Shown here: in pieces, positions 17,359 to 26,196 of the stretch | Position numbering within the stretch: the first letter of the stretch is position 1 | Layout of the letters: every line of letters begins with the position of its first letter | NCBI GenBank assembly: GCA_964628285.1 | Contig: CAZVNP010000008.1 | Span: 1-64,000 of the forward strand | Length of the DNA stretch: 64,000 bases | Direction of reading: 5' to 3' | Source: JAPLDP01 sp964628285 | GTDB taxonomy: Bacteria > Bacteroidota > Bacteroidia > Bacteroidales > JAGONC01 | Translations under genes and position numbers: made by a program | The notes under the pieces: generated by a model | Database searches by the model: none | What the model was told of the DNA's origin: nothing | Seen by the model: the letters and a program-made list of their open reading frames with translations, nothing else

Positions 17359-17932
17359 GTAAAGTCCCTCTTCGAGGATCAACACTGTTAATCCTGTCAC
17401 TCCTTCTGGTTGATTAGCCTTCAGATTTCGAAGCCGCTATTCGTCTATCCGACGTTTTATTTAGAGAGCGTATCAAAATAAAGTTTTTTTTATAAACCGC
17501 AAAGAGCGCAGAGGATGCGCAGAGAACGCCAAGGATTAAAGTACTGATTTTAAGTACTCTGCATACTCTGCGCTTCCTTTGGTAACTCTGCAGTTAACTA
17601 AAAAAGTCAGTTTTGATACAACCTCTTATTAAAAGATTAGTCTTAAACAATAAACAAAAATAAGGATGATGAAGTATTCTTCATTCACGTTCTCATTCAA
17701 CATTTATGATTCGCGTTCTGTGGTCTTTATTTGATATTCATTATTTCTTAATTGTTCCATTAAACGTGATCTGTTTCGAAGTTTCTAAATCCGTAATTAG
17801 GTATGAATTCTTCGGTTAAATAAAAAACCAATCTTGATATTACCCTTCGCAAAGAATTAACCTTCCATGTCAACCGAATCCCCCAATCGCTTAACTTTAT
17901 ACTTCCCTTTTGAAGTGATCATTTTATCCGTT
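17359..17932. other. Non-coding stretch between tRNA-fMet and deoC
   Basis: No gene-like reading frame, tRNA or known RNA motif is seen. It holds the palindromic element at 17464-17624. The remaining ~300 bases are AT-rich and unremarkable apart from a small hairpin (ATGAAG/CTTCAT, 17669-17684). The last 66 bases are open in frame with deoC but do not look like protein. Confidence 0.7.
17464..17624. repeat. MITE-like imperfect palindrome
   Basis: About 160 bases whose two halves are imperfect reverse complements. Outer ends: GTATCAAAA at 17470-17478 and TTTTGATAC at 17611-17619, with weaker similarity extending outward (AGAG...). Inward, T-rich tracts (17484-17490 against A-rich 17600-17605) and GCGCAGAG at 17517-17524 against CTCTGCGC at 17566-17573 occur at matching distances (47 and 46 bases from the ends). 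AGTACT occurs on both sides of the centre. It encodes nothing. Terminal inverted repeats and small size suggest a non-autonomous transposable element or a repeated extragenic palindrome; copy number cannot be judged from one window. Confidence 0.65.
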
Positions 17933-18775
17933 ATGCCGTTTGATTTCGATCCTTATCCTTACGATGACCGGGACCTCCGGCAGCGGTTGGGGCAATTGCT
18001 TCCGGCCGGACGACCGCCGGATGACAGGGATGTTCTTAAGAAGATCATTGGCCTGATCGATCTCACGACGCTCGAAGGGTCGGACACAGAGGAAAAGGTG
18101 GCAGGTTTGTGCCGCAAAGCACTGGATACAGAGGATCCCGGGCACAATATCCCCGCTGTGGCGGCCGTTTGTGTTTATCCGACTTTCGTGAGGATGGTCC
18201 GGCGAAAACTTGATGGTTCAGGCATTCGCACCGCTTCCGTTGCCGGTGCTTTTCCTTCGGGACAGGCGCCCCTGCATCTTAAACTGGAAGAGGTGAGGTA
18301 TGCATTGGGCGAAGGAGCGGAAGAGATTGACATGGTGATGTCATACGGCAGGTTCCTGCAGCATGATGAGAACTATGTTTTTGATGAGATCGCACAGATA
18401 AAAGAAGCCTGTGGTGGGAGCGTTCTTAAGGTGATCCTGGAGACAGGCGGGCTGTCCACAACAGGCAACATCCGCCGGGCCACGGAGATAGCTCTCACCG
18501 CCGGTGCTGATTTCATCAAAACCTCAACAGGCAAGATCAAACCGGCAGCGACATTACAGGCGGCACTGGTCATTCTTGATACCCTTGCGGAATATCATTC
18601 GAAAGGCGGCCGCCGGGCCGGTTTCAAGGCTGCCGGTGGCATCGCTGATTCGCTGCATGCATGGCAGTATGCCCTTCTCGCCTCGGCGATCATGGGGCGG
18701 GAATATATCGGCAAATCAACATTCAGGATAGGCGCCAGCAAACTTGTTGACGCTCTCCTGTCGGAAATGACATAA
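17933..18775 (+). CDS. deoC: Deoxyribose-phosphate aldolase DeoC
   Basis: 280 residues from this ATG. It splits 2-deoxyribose-5-phosphate into glyceraldehyde-3-phosphate and acetaldehyde in nucleoside breakdown. Class I aldolase motifs: LIDLTTLEGSDTEEKV near 40-55, VAAVCVYPTF near 80, AEEIDMVMSYGRF near 127-139, and the Schiff-base Lys in ADFIKTSTGK near 197-206. The longer N-terminal region is usual for Bacteroidota DeoC. An ATG at 17867 is also in frame but adds 22 residues that look non-coding and would sit next to a TAnnTTTN-like box near 17890, so the later start is preferred. punA, which could supply its pathway, is elsewhere in the window. Confidence 0.92.
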   Translation: MPFDFDPYPYDDRDLRQRLGQLLPAGRPPDDRDVLKKIIGLIDLTTLEGSDTEEKVAGLCRKALDTEDPGHNIPAVAAVCVYPTFVRMVRRKLDGSGIRTASVAGAFPSGQAPLHLKLEEVRYALGEGAEEIDMVMSYGRFLQHDENYVFDEIAQIKEACGGSVLKVILETGGLSTTGNIRRATEIALTAGADFIKTSTGKIKPAATLQAALVILDTLAEYHSKGGRRAGFKAAGGIADSLHAWQYALLASAIMGREYIGKSTFRIGASKLVDALLSEMT

Positions 18776-18804
18776 TAGCTTATGAACTTAATCATAACAC
18801 TGAG

Positions 18805-19230
18805 ATGAAAAAGATCATACAAACGACAGCGGCCAGCCTTGTCTTGTTTATCTTAAGCATGTGGGGCTGCACCCTGGATACCAATTCCGACAATCTGGAC
18901 CCGCGAGATGACATCACGGGTCAGTGGACCTGTAACGATACACCGGCCCGCTCACCCTTGCTGACCTATCCCGTGATCATTGTCAAAGACACCCTCAGCG
19001 ACTACGATGTGTACCTCGAAAACTTCGCTTTTATCGGTTTTGATGAGAAACCGCCGTACGGAACCCTGTCGGGCAACGTGATCACGATTCCTACTCAACA
19101 GATTTGTAACGATAACAGTTGGACAGTGAGCGGGACAGGTACCATCGTCAACGACAACAGGATCGACTGGGAATATCAGATTAAGGTCGGAGGTGATAAA
19201 AACTCGTACAAAGCCGTGTTCACAAGGTAA
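18805..19230 (+). CDS. Small lipoprotein of unknown function
   Basis: 141 residues. N-terminal signal peptide with a lipobox-like LSMWGC (Cys22), then an Asp/Asn-rich linker and a beta-strand-rich domain beginning DITGQWTC and ending SYKAVFTR. The ITGQW...W-T-V-S-G-T-G pattern resembles small lipocalin-like lipoproteins of Bacteroidota, but I do not recognise a named family. It starts 29 bases after deoC, possibly cotranscribed, and is convergent with the DUF4296 gene. Confidence 0.75.
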   Translation: MKKIIQTTAASLVLFILSMWGCTLDTNSDNLDPRDDITGQWTCNDTPARSPLLTYPVIIVKDTLSDYDVYLENFAFIGFDEKPPYGTLSGNVITIPTQQICNDNSWTVSGTGTIVNDNRIDWEYQIKVGGDKNSYKAVFTR

Positions 19231-19245
19231 ACGAGGGGAATTGTG

Positions 19246-19617
19246 TCAGCGTTTCACCGAATCCTGTATCACTTCGCTCTGAAGCTTGCTTAACCTGGTG
19301 ATGACCTCTTCATACATCTTATCAAAATCTTCCATATCATGCTGGTAATACTTCAGGTTCTCCTCGAAGTCCTCACGCGTGATGCCGTATTTTTTAAAGA
19401 CACTGTCGTAATAAACCGATGAATAGCTATAGGGATCCTCTTTTCTGACCGGATTGATTTTAAAGGAGGCTTCAACCAGGTGGATATCCACTAATATCGA
19501 GATCATCTCATCCCTCGGGATAAGATGAGGAGGAGGCTGTATTTTGTTTTCCTGATCTGTATGCCCGCAACCCATGAGAATCATGAGAAGGATCAGGACG
19601 ATGTTTTTCCTCATCAC
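19246..19617 (-). CDS. DUF4296 family lipoprotein
   Basis: 123 residues. Signal peptide with lipobox LMGC (Cys17), then a helical domain with PRDEMISILVDIHLVEA near 34-50 and YYQHDMEDFDKMYEEVITRL near 90-109, the DUF4296 pattern. Function is unknown; the family is confined to Bacteroidota. Its start overlaps the stop of the upstream membrane-anchored Skp-like gene by four bases (ATGA), so the two are translated as a unit and probably act in the same part of the envelope. Confidence 0.85.
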   Translation of the reverse strand: MMRKNIVLILLMILMGCGHTDQENKIQPPPHLIPRDEMISILVDIHLVEASFKINPVRKEDPYSYSSVYYDSVFKKYGITREDFEENLKYYQHDMEDFDKMYEEVITRLSKLQSEVIQDSVKR

Positions 19618-20249
19618 TTTTTACCGTACTTGATGTCGTATTCTTTGTTTAACCCGTCGATCACGGCATCGGTGATATCATATTTTTCATTCGTCAGAAA
19701 GATGTTGCCTGCCTTATTAAACCCCAGGATGTAATCATAACCATAGGGAATGTTATACCGTTTGAGGAAGTTGGTCAGGGTGTCGAGTAGCATCATATTG
19801 ATATCCATCTCATTCTGACTGAGCTCGGCCGAATACTGGTCCTGCAGGGAATATATCTTCTGCTGTTCCTTCATGAGCTCTTCATATATCTCCTGGGCGC
19901 TCTGCTGTGAGAGGGCATTTTTATTGACCTGTTCCTGGAAATAATTGGCGTCCTTTTCAAATGCTTTCTGTTTCTGTGTTATCTCGGCCTGTAACGACTT
20001 GCTTTTGGCTTCCAGCTCGTTTTTCCTGATGATGGCCATTTTATAGTTAGCCAGAATGGAATCGGAATTCACATAGGCTATTTTCAGTGGCCGGCCCGGC
20101 TGAACGGTTTGGCTGCCTGTAACCTTTGTTTCCGGTGTTTTATGACCGAAGACGATGATGTACAGGATGACCAGTCCGATAAAAAGAACCACATTCACAT
20201 ACAGCAGCACTTGCCCTGTCGGTTTTTTGTCTGGTTTGATCTCTTCCAT
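19614..20249 (-). CDS. Membrane-anchored OmpH/Skp-like protein
   Basis: 211 residues. Unlike ordinary Skp, which has a cleaved signal peptide, it begins with a short charged cytoplasmic tail and a single hydrophobic segment (about residues 13-36) lacking a clear cleavage site. It then has a Thr/Pro linker, the beta segment IAYVNSDSILANY, a long coiled coil (about 70-150) and a closing globular part with GYDYILGFNKAGNIFLTNEKYDIT-type strands. Skp holds unfolded outer-membrane proteins in the periplasm; an inner-membrane-tethered version is inferred here. Two other ompH genes follow bamA at 39.9-41.0 kb. It lies between recQ and the DUF4296 gene on the same strand. Confidence 0.85.
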   Translation of the reverse strand: MEEIKPDKKPTGQVLLYVNVVLFIGLVILYIIVFGHKTPETKVTGSQTVQPGRPLKIAYVNSDSILANYKMAIIRKNELEAKSKSLQAEITQKQKAFEKDANYFQEQVNKNALSQQSAQEIYEELMKEQQKIYSLQDQYSAELSQNEMDINMMLLDTLTNFLKRYNIPYGYDYILGFNKAGNIFLTNEKYDITDAVIDGLNKEYDIKYGKK

Positions 20250-20333
20250 TTTTTATTCATTTAATGATTAAGATGCGGCAAGTTATAAAAATTCAGTGTG
20301 ATGGAAATGCTGAATCAATGGTTGCCCTGAACA

Positions 20334-22535
20334 TCAGTTACCCAGGTCGGAGAGGAATTTTATCCTGATGAGCCGGACCTCTTCGGATGTGTATTCATCT
20401 TCGCCGAGTATGGCCAGGGCTTTTTCTACCGAATCGCTCTCGGCTTCCCTGAAGTATTCGTAAATATCATCCTGATGGTAAGGATCCACGTATTCATCGA
20501 TATAATAATTGATGTCGAGCTTGGTTCCCGATGAGACAATGCTCTCGACCTCCGTCAGGAGATCGTCGAAGCTCAGGTTCTTGGAGTAAGCGATGTCTTC
20601 AAGGGATATCTTGCGGTCGATGTTTTGAATGATATAGACTTTCAACCCCGATTTATTAATGACTGACCGCACCACCATGTCATTGGGTCGCACGATCTCA
20701 TTCTCTTCGACATATTGCTTGATCAGGTTGGTGAAAGGTTTACCGTATTTCTGTGCTTTCCCTGCCCCCACACCGGTGATCTGACGTAATTCGTCCTCGG
20801 TGATGGGGTACTGTATGGCCATGTCTTCCAGGGACGGATCCTGGAAGATGACAAAAGGTGGCAGGTTTTCCTTGCGTGAGATCTCTTTCCTGAGATCTCT
20901 CAGAAGGGCGAACAAGGTTTTATCGGTCGTGCTGGTTTTATGAATGCTTTCACCAAGAAATTCTTCCTCTTCCTCCATATGATCATAGTCATGATCTTTT
21001 GACAGGAGAATGGAATATGGATTCTCAATGAATTTCCGACCCTCGGGCGTAATTTTAAGGATGCCGTAGTTTTCGATGTCCTTATTCAGCAAGCCCTCGA
21101 TAAGTGTCTGGCGGATGACGGCATTCCACAGTTTCTCATCTTCATTTTCACCTTTGCCGAACACTTCCAGCTTATTGTGCTTGTATGATTTAATAGTGGC
21201 TGTTCCCTTGCCAAGGAGGATATTGACGATGTGTTTGGGTTTGAAGAGCTGTTTTGTGGCCAGCACGGCCTCGAGCACCAGCTTGACATAATCCTTGCCT
21301 TCGAAGCGTTGTTTGGGATGGAGGCAGTTGTCGCAGGCCCCGCAGTTGTCCTGGGGATAGCTCTCACCGAAGTAGTGCAGGAGCAGCTTATGCCGGCAGA
21401 TGGATGATTCGGCATAGGCCACCACCTCGTGAAGCAGCTGCTTACCTATCTCCTCCTCGGCGACAGGCTTGTCTTTCATGAATTTTTCCAGCTTCAGGAT
21501 ATCATCATAGCTGTAAAAAGCAATGCAGTTGCCTTCACCGTCATCACGTCCCGAACGGCCTGTCTCCTGATAGTATCCTTCAATGCTCTTGGGCATGTCG
21601 TGATGGATGACGAAACGGATATCAGGCTTGTCTATGCCCATACCGAAAGCAATGGTGGCCACAATGATGTCGACCTCTTCCATCAGGAATCTATCCTGGT
21701 TGTTGCGGCGCGTCGCGGCATCCAGACCGGCATGATAGGGCAGGGCTTTGATACCGTTCACCTGAAAGGTCTCCGCCAGTTCCTCCACTTTTTTGCGACT
21801 CAGACAGTATACGATACCTGACTTGCCCTGGTTCATCTTGATGTACTTGATGATGTCCTTGACGACATTGCTGGTCTTGGGACGCACTTCATAATACAGA
21901 TTAGGCCTGTCGAAAGAAGACTTAAAAATCGTCGCATCCTGAATGTTGAGGTTTTTCTGAATATCCTGCTGCACCTTGACGGTAGCTGTGGCTGTGAGGG
22001 CGATCACGGGGACATGCTGCCCGATGCTCTCAATGATAGGCCTTATCCGGCGATACTCCGGCCTGAAATCATGTCCCCATTCCGAAATGCAATGAGCTTC
22101 ATCAATGGCATAAAATGAAATGATGATATCTTTCAGGAAATCGACATTCTCTTCCTTGGTCAGTGACTCCGGCGCGACGTATAATAATTTGGTCTTGCCC
22201 TCTTTCAGGTCTTTCTTAACCTGCATGATCTCCGGCCGTGACAGTGAGGAATTGAGGAAATGGGCGATGCCCGTGTCCACACCGAAATTACGGATGGAGT
22301 CAACCTGGTTTTTCATTAATGCAATTAGGGGTGAGATGACAATAGCTGTTCCCTTGCTGATTAATGAGGGAAGCTGGTAGCATAATGACTTGCCGCCACC
22401 GGTAGGCATGATTACAAACGTATCCTTCCCCTCTAAAAGATTTTTAATAATTACTTCCTGGTTCCCTTTAAAGGAGTTAAATCCAAAAAACTGTTTCAAC
22501 ATCGCATGCAGCGATGTTCCTTCCCTTGCAGCCAT
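20334..22535 (-). CDS. recQ: ATP-dependent DNA helicase RecQ
   Basis: 733 residues, the usual size of Bacteroidota RecQ. Walker A MPTGGGKS (43-50), the DEAH box in AIDEAHCISEWGHDFRPEYR near 147-166, motif VI QETGRSGRD near 330, the RQC zinc site (CRHKLLLHYFGE ... CGACDNC near 385-410), a winged-helix region, and the C-terminal HRDC domain near 575-650. It unwinds recombination and repair intermediates. A second ATG 11 codons in is possible, but the first is kept. A complete promoter lies about 120 bases upstream. Confidence 0.97.
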   Translation of the reverse strand: MAAREGTSLHAMLKQFFGFNSFKGNQEVIIKNLLEGKDTFVIMPTGGGKSLCYQLPSLISKGTAIVISPLIALMKNQVDSIRNFGVDTGIAHFLNSSLSRPEIMQVKKDLKEGKTKLLYVAPESLTKEENVDFLKDIIISFYAIDEAHCISEWGHDFRPEYRRIRPIIESIGQHVPVIALTATATVKVQQDIQKNLNIQDATIFKSSFDRPNLYYEVRPKTSNVVKDIIKYIKMNQGKSGIVYCLSRKKVEELAETFQVNGIKALPYHAGLDAATRRNNQDRFLMEEVDIIVATIAFGMGIDKPDIRFVIHHDMPKSIEGYYQETGRSGRDDGEGNCIAFYSYDDILKLEKFMKDKPVAEEEIGKQLLHEVVAYAESSICRHKLLLHYFGESYPQDNCGACDNCLHPKQRFEGKDYVKLVLEAVLATKQLFKPKHIVNILLGKGTATIKSYKHNKLEVFGKGENEDEKLWNAVIRQTLIEGLLNKDIENYGILKITPEGRKFIENPYSILLSKDHDYDHMEEEEEFLGESIHKTSTTDKTLFALLRDLRKEISRKENLPPFVIFQDPSLEDMAIQYPITEDELRQITGVGAGKAQKYGKPFTNLIKQYVEENEIVRPNDMVVRSVINKSGLKVYIIQNIDRKISLEDIAYSKNLSFDDLLTEVESIVSSGTKLDINYYIDEYVDPYHQDDIYEYFREAESDSVEKALAILGEDEYTSEEVRLIRIKFLSDLGN

Positions 22536-22655
22536 TCAGTGTTGTATTTACACATGACCATGTCTTGACAAATAGTTAAAATGGATTTGTATGGACTGGT
22601 CTTACTCTTCTGTTTTTAATATTTCAATTTTTGATATCTCTGTTATCTCTATACA

Positions 22656-22687
22656 CAAATATATAAAAAATAAAACTCATTTTCAAA
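22656..22687 (-). promoter_or_regulatory. Promoter of recQ
   Basis: On the minus strand TTTG (22687-22684), 20-base spacer, TATATTTG (22663-22656): both boxes match consensus exactly. The transcript would start near 22649 and have a leader of about 114 bases, unusually long compared with the other genes here. Confidence 0.65.
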
Positions 22688-22871
22688 GAAATTTATCTTT
22701 CTTAAAAAATGTTAAAATTAACCAAATAATTGATTGTCATCAAGATAAATAAAAAACGACTAATAAAAAAATTGTTACCGGAATAACAGTAAATTTGATC
22801 CAATGGCGGTGTCAATATTAAATCGATGACCGGGACGTTATTTAACCGCGTATTGAGTCGTCAGATCATTG

Positions 22872-22879
22872 TATCTTTG
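22872..22879 (+). promoter_or_regulatory. -7 box for kdsD
   Basis: TATCTTTG, an exact -7 match, 36 bases before the GTG start. A TTG at 22853-22855 is only 16 bases upstream, shorter than the usual 19-22, so the -33 box is uncertain. Confidence 0.5.
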
Positions 22880-22915
22880 CATGGCGACCGGTGACAATAA
22901 TAAACGGTTACTGCT

Positions 22916-23881
22916 GTGAAATCTTTCGATGAAATTAAAAAAATAGCTCTCCGTACCATCCAGGATGAAACGGAGGCGATCGGGAACCTCGCCGGCTCTA
23001 TCGATAATGATTTTATCAGAAGTGTGGAGTTGATACTCCATGCAACGGGGCGTATCATTGTGACGGGCATAGGCAAAAGCGCCAATATTGCGGCCAAGAT
23101 CGTGTCAACCCTGAATTCTACGGGGACACAGGCCATTTTTATGCATGCCGCCGATGCCATTCATGGCGATCTGGGCATGATCAGGGACAATGATATCATC
23201 ATTTGTGTGTCGAAAAGCGGCAGCACCCCTGAGATCAAGGTGCTCGTGCCGTTGATCAGGTTGCTTGGTAATAAAATCATTGCTCTGGTGGGCAACACGG
23301 AGTCGTACCTGGCTAAACAGGCCGATCTCGTCATCAACGCGTCGGTAGGGAAGGAAGCCTGCCCCAATAATCTGGTTCCCACTTCCAGCACCACCGCCCA
23401 GCTGGTGATGGGTGATGCCCTGGCCGTATGCCTGCTCGAATGCAAAGGTTTTTCCGTGGATGACTTTGCACGCTTTCATCCCGGCGGATCTCTGGGCAAA
23501 CGTCTTTATCTCCGCGTGGCCGATCTTTATATTCATAATGAGGTGCCCAAAGTGGACATTAATGAGAGCATCAACAATACGATCCTGGAGATCTCTTCCA
23601 AACGCCTCGGAGCAACGGCAGTGATGAAAGACGGTCAACTGGCCGGAATCATCACCGATGGCGACCTGAGAAGGATGCTCCAGAAAAATATACCTTTGGA
23701 CCAGCTCAAAGCCGGGGATATCATGTCGGTGAATCCCAAAACCATCGATAAGAACGTCCAGGTTGCCGATGCCCTTGATATCATGAGGAAAAACAACATC
23801 ACCCAGCTGCTGGTCACCGATCATTCAACGTATGTTGGGGTCATCCATTTACATGATATCCTCAAGGAAGGTATCATATGA
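22916..23881 (+). CDS. kdsD: Arabinose-5-phosphate isomerase (KpsF/GutQ family)
   Basis: 321 residues. An N-terminal SIS sugar-isomerase domain (about 35-180; GIGKSANIA near 51-59, SKSGSTPEI near 102-110, PTSSTTAQLVMGDAL near 158-172) is followed by two CBS domains (about 205-320; GIITDGDLRRML near 243). It converts ribulose-5-phosphate to arabinose-5-phosphate, the first committed step of Kdo synthesis for LPS. The start is GTG at 22916, fitting the promoter just upstream. lptB follows after about 58 bases, so an LPS synthesis gene is paired with an LPS export gene. Confidence 0.95.
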   Translation: MKSFDEIKKIALRTIQDETEAIGNLAGSIDNDFIRSVELILHATGRIIVTGIGKSANIAAKIVSTLNSTGTQAIFMHAADAIHGDLGMIRDNDIIICVSKSGSTPEIKVLVPLIRLLGNKIIALVGNTESYLAKQADLVINASVGKEACPNNLVPTSSTTAQLVMGDALAVCLLECKGFSVDDFARFHPGGSLGKRLYLRVADLYIHNEVPKVDINESINNTILEISSKRLGATAVMKDGQLAGIITDGDLRRMLQKNIPLDQLKAGDIMSVNPKTIDKNVQVADALDIMRKNNITQLLVTDHSTYVGVIHLHDILKEGII

Positions 23882-23939
23882 TCACCGAATGAAAAAGCAA
23901 CCTGAATAGCCGGTTGCTGTGAAAAGAAATGAGTTGTTA

Positions 23940-24665
23940 ATGAGTCTCCGAACAGAAAATATCTCCAAAAAATACAAGAAAAGAACGGTGGTCGATCGTG
24001 TCACCCTCGAGGTCGGCCAGGGTGAGATAGTGGGGTTGCTGGGTCCCAACGGCGCCGGTAAAACAACCTCCTTTTACATCATCGTCGGTCTGATCAAGCC
24101 TTATGCCGGCAAGGTCTTTCTCGATGACATCGAAATAACCAACATGCCGATGTACCGGCGGGCTCAGTTAGGGATAGGTTACCTGGCCCAGGAAGCTTCC
24201 GTGTTCAGAAAACTCACCGTGGAAGATAACCTGCGTGCCGTCCTGGAATTCACCCATCTGACCAAACCCGAGCAGAAAGAAAAACTCGAGTCGCTCATCG
24301 AGGAGTTTGGCCTTCAGCATGTCCGCAAAAGCACCGGCATCACGTTATCAGGCGGTGAACGCCGCAGAACGGAGATAGCACGCGCCCTCGCCGTCAATCC
24401 ACGGTTCATCCTCCTCGATGAGCCTTTTGCCGGCGTCGATCCCATCGCTGTGGAAGACATACAGAACATCGTGGCGCATCTTAAAGATAAAAACATTGGC
24501 ATCCTTATCACCGACCATAATGTTCATGAAACCCTCTCGATCACCGACAGATCCTATCTGCTTTTCGAAGGGGCCATACTGAAATCCGGGACGTCGGAGG
24601 AACTGGCCCATGACGAACATGTGCGTCGGGTATACTTGGGTGAAAAGTTTGAATTACGCAGGTAA
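23940..24665 (+). CDS. lptB: LPS export ABC transporter ATPase LptB
   Basis: 241 residues, typical for LptB, the ATPase that powers LPS extraction from the inner membrane with LptFG. Walker A GPNGAGKTTSF near 37-47, signature LSGGERRRTEIARAL near 139-153, Walker B FILLDEPFAGVDPIAV near 159-174, H-loop ITDHN near 192. The ATG at 23940 is chosen over a GTG seven codons earlier because MSLRTENISKKY matches the normal LptB start. LptF, G, A, C and D are not in this window. Confidence 0.95.
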   Translation: MSLRTENISKKYKKRTVVDRVTLEVGQGEIVGLLGPNGAGKTTSFYIIVGLIKPYAGKVFLDDIEITNMPMYRRAQLGIGYLAQEASVFRKLTVEDNLRAVLEFTHLTKPEQKEKLESLIEEFGLQHVRKSTGITLSGGERRRTEIARALAVNPRFILLDEPFAGVDPIAVEDIQNIVAHLKDKNIGILITDHNVHETLSITDRSYLLFEGAILKSGTSEELAHDEHVRRVYLGEKFELRR

Positions 24666-24706
24666 AGGATAAGGATTCGTTAACCCTGTCATCCCGTCAA
24701 CCTTTA

Positions 24707-26116
24707 TCACCTGCCGTTATGAGCCATGCCGCCATCGGCCAGTGAAAGATAGAGTTGTTTGATCTTCCGGGCCAGCTCGGGTTTATGCAACCCGTTAAGA
24801 TAATTGATGGCTTCCAGTAGCTTCATGTTGTCGGGAACAAGAGCGGGATTGTTTTTCCTGTTCAGTTCAAGGTCTTTGAGCGCAGCTTTGTCACCTTTGT
24901 GTAAAGCCGTCATGACCAGGCTTTGCGTGGTGGTGTCAAGGGGTGGTTCCAAGATAACCTTTTTCAGATGATCGGCCAGTGTATTCAGGCCATTGAAGCT
25001 GGTATGATTGAGAATGATCACTGTCAGATGATTATCGATGTCACGTTCGAACACATCGCGAAATCCTTCCCACAGGCCGTGATGATAGACCACCCGGTGG
25101 TTGCTCTCGTTTCTGAGCCTGAAACCGAAGCCATAGGGCATGACCCTGCCGTTGGTCAATGTGGTCGGCGTGAAGGCTTCCTCAAGCGTTGAAGGTCGCA
25201 CCAGCGCTCCGCTATAAAGAGCCTGATCCCAGAGATAGAGATCATAAGTGGATGAATATACTCCCTTGTCACCTGCAATACCATCGGAAAGTGTGGCCTC
25301 GATAGGACGGAAGGTTCTGTATCTCCGTTTGTATCCATGAACCATTTCAGGATGGTTTTTTTTGACGCCGCTGTAAAAAACAAAGGAATGAAGCATGCCT
25401 AAAGGTTGAAATACATTGGCCTGGAGAAAATCCCCAAATGTCAGTCCGGAAATCCTTTCGACGATGCTGGCCAAAACGGCATAGCCCGTATTGGAGTAAT
25501 CGAAGAGGCGGCCCGGAGTGAAATTTAAGAGAAATTTCTGCTGAGCGAGAATCCTTATCAAATCATCATTGGAGGGTGGTATGGAATCGGCGGGCCAGAA
25601 GTCATCCAGAAACCAAAGATAATTGGGCAGACCGGAAGTGTGGGTGAGCAGATGCCGGATGGTTATGTTGCTGTAAGGAAATTCAGGGATGTAACATTGT
25701 ACCGCCGTATCAAAATTAAGCTGCCCTCTCTCTTTCAGGATCATAATGGCCATAGCCGTAAACTGCTTGCTCACCGAGGCGAGCTGAAACGAGGAATGAT
25801 CGGAGAGAGGTGTACGGGCCATGTAATCACCATATCCAAAGGAACGGTCGTAAATGATATGGCCGTTAAGGACCAGCATCACACTGCCGTTGAAACCATA
25901 AGATGCTGACGAGACGCTTATGATGGAATCAAGACGCTCCACCCTGTCGTTTATGAAAAGCTGGGCAAGCTTGGTTTCTTCCTTCGAAGATAGAACTTCG
26001 GGAGTGATGAGTGATTTTGTGCCGAAATTGAACTCCGGTTGAATGAAAACAAAAATGAGCAAAAGGGTCAGAGGGATACGTATGCCCCACTTGGAGATAA
26101 AAGTTTTCATTTGCAT
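24707..26116 (-). CDS. Serine hydrolase, beta-lactamase/penicillin-binding-protein fold
   Basis: 469 residues. N-terminal signal peptide or anchor (about 8-27), then a class C beta-lactamase-like domain: catalytic SxxK in LASVSKQFTAM near 113-123, YSN in FDYSNTGYAVL near 204, and HHG in VVYHHGLWEGF near 340. Family members include peptidases, esterases and amidases acting on cell wall or small molecules; true beta-lactamase activity should not be assumed. The ~60 C-terminal residues form a helical extension. The start may be this ATG or the one two codons later. Confidence 0.9.
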   Translation of the reverse strand: MQMKTFISKWGIRIPLTLLLIFVFIQPEFNFGTKSLITPEVLSSKEETKLAQLFINDRVERLDSIISVSSASYGFNGSVMLVLNGHIIYDRSFGYGDYMARTPLSDHSSFQLASVSKQFTAMAIMILKERGQLNFDTAVQCYIPEFPYSNITIRHLLTHTSGLPNYLWFLDDFWPADSIPPSNDDLIRILAQQKFLLNFTPGRLFDYSNTGYAVLASIVERISGLTFGDFLQANVFQPLGMLHSFVFYSGVKKNHPEMVHGYKRRYRTFRPIEATLSDGIAGDKGVYSSTYDLYLWDQALYSGALVRPSTLEEAFTPTTLTNGRVMPYGFGFRLRNESNHRVVYHHGLWEGFRDVFERDIDNHLTVIILNHTSFNGLNTLADHLKKVILEPPLDTTTQSLVMTALHKGDKAALKDLELNRKNNPALVPDNMKLLEAINYLNGLHKPELARKIKQLYLSLADGGMAHNGR

Positions 26117-26140
26117 CGCCGTCAGGTGTCACAACTTGGC

Positions 26141-26148
26141 AAAAGTAG
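26141..26148 (-). promoter_or_regulatory. -7 box for the serine hydrolase gene
   Basis: TACTTTTG on the minus strand, 25 bases before the start codon. No good -33 box is seen at the right distance. Confidence 0.4.
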
Positions 26149-26196
26149 TAAAATAATAACCGTCAGACCAGGAAGTGTTTTGAAGTAATATACAAT

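Larger units (their letters stand above)
22536..22915. other. Divergent intergenic region recQ / kdsD
   Basis: 380 bases, very AT-rich, no gene-like frame. It carries the recQ promoter (22656-22687) and the kdsD -7 box (22872-22879), plus another -7-like TAAATTTG at 22790-22797 on the plus strand. No riboswitch or protein-binding palindrome is recognised. Confidence 0.7.

Noticed and set aside
17867..17932. N-terminal extension of deoC
   Set aside because: The 22 codons lack family similarity and contain a promoter-like box; the ATG at 17933 gives a normal DeoC.
23105..23824. 239-codon minus-strand open frame inside kdsD
   Set aside because: Antisense to conserved SIS and CBS domains; not a gene.
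24707..26116. True beta-lactamase resistance gene
   Set aside because: The fold is shared by many peptidases and esterases; the long C-terminal extension and chromosomal setting give no support for antibiotic resistance.
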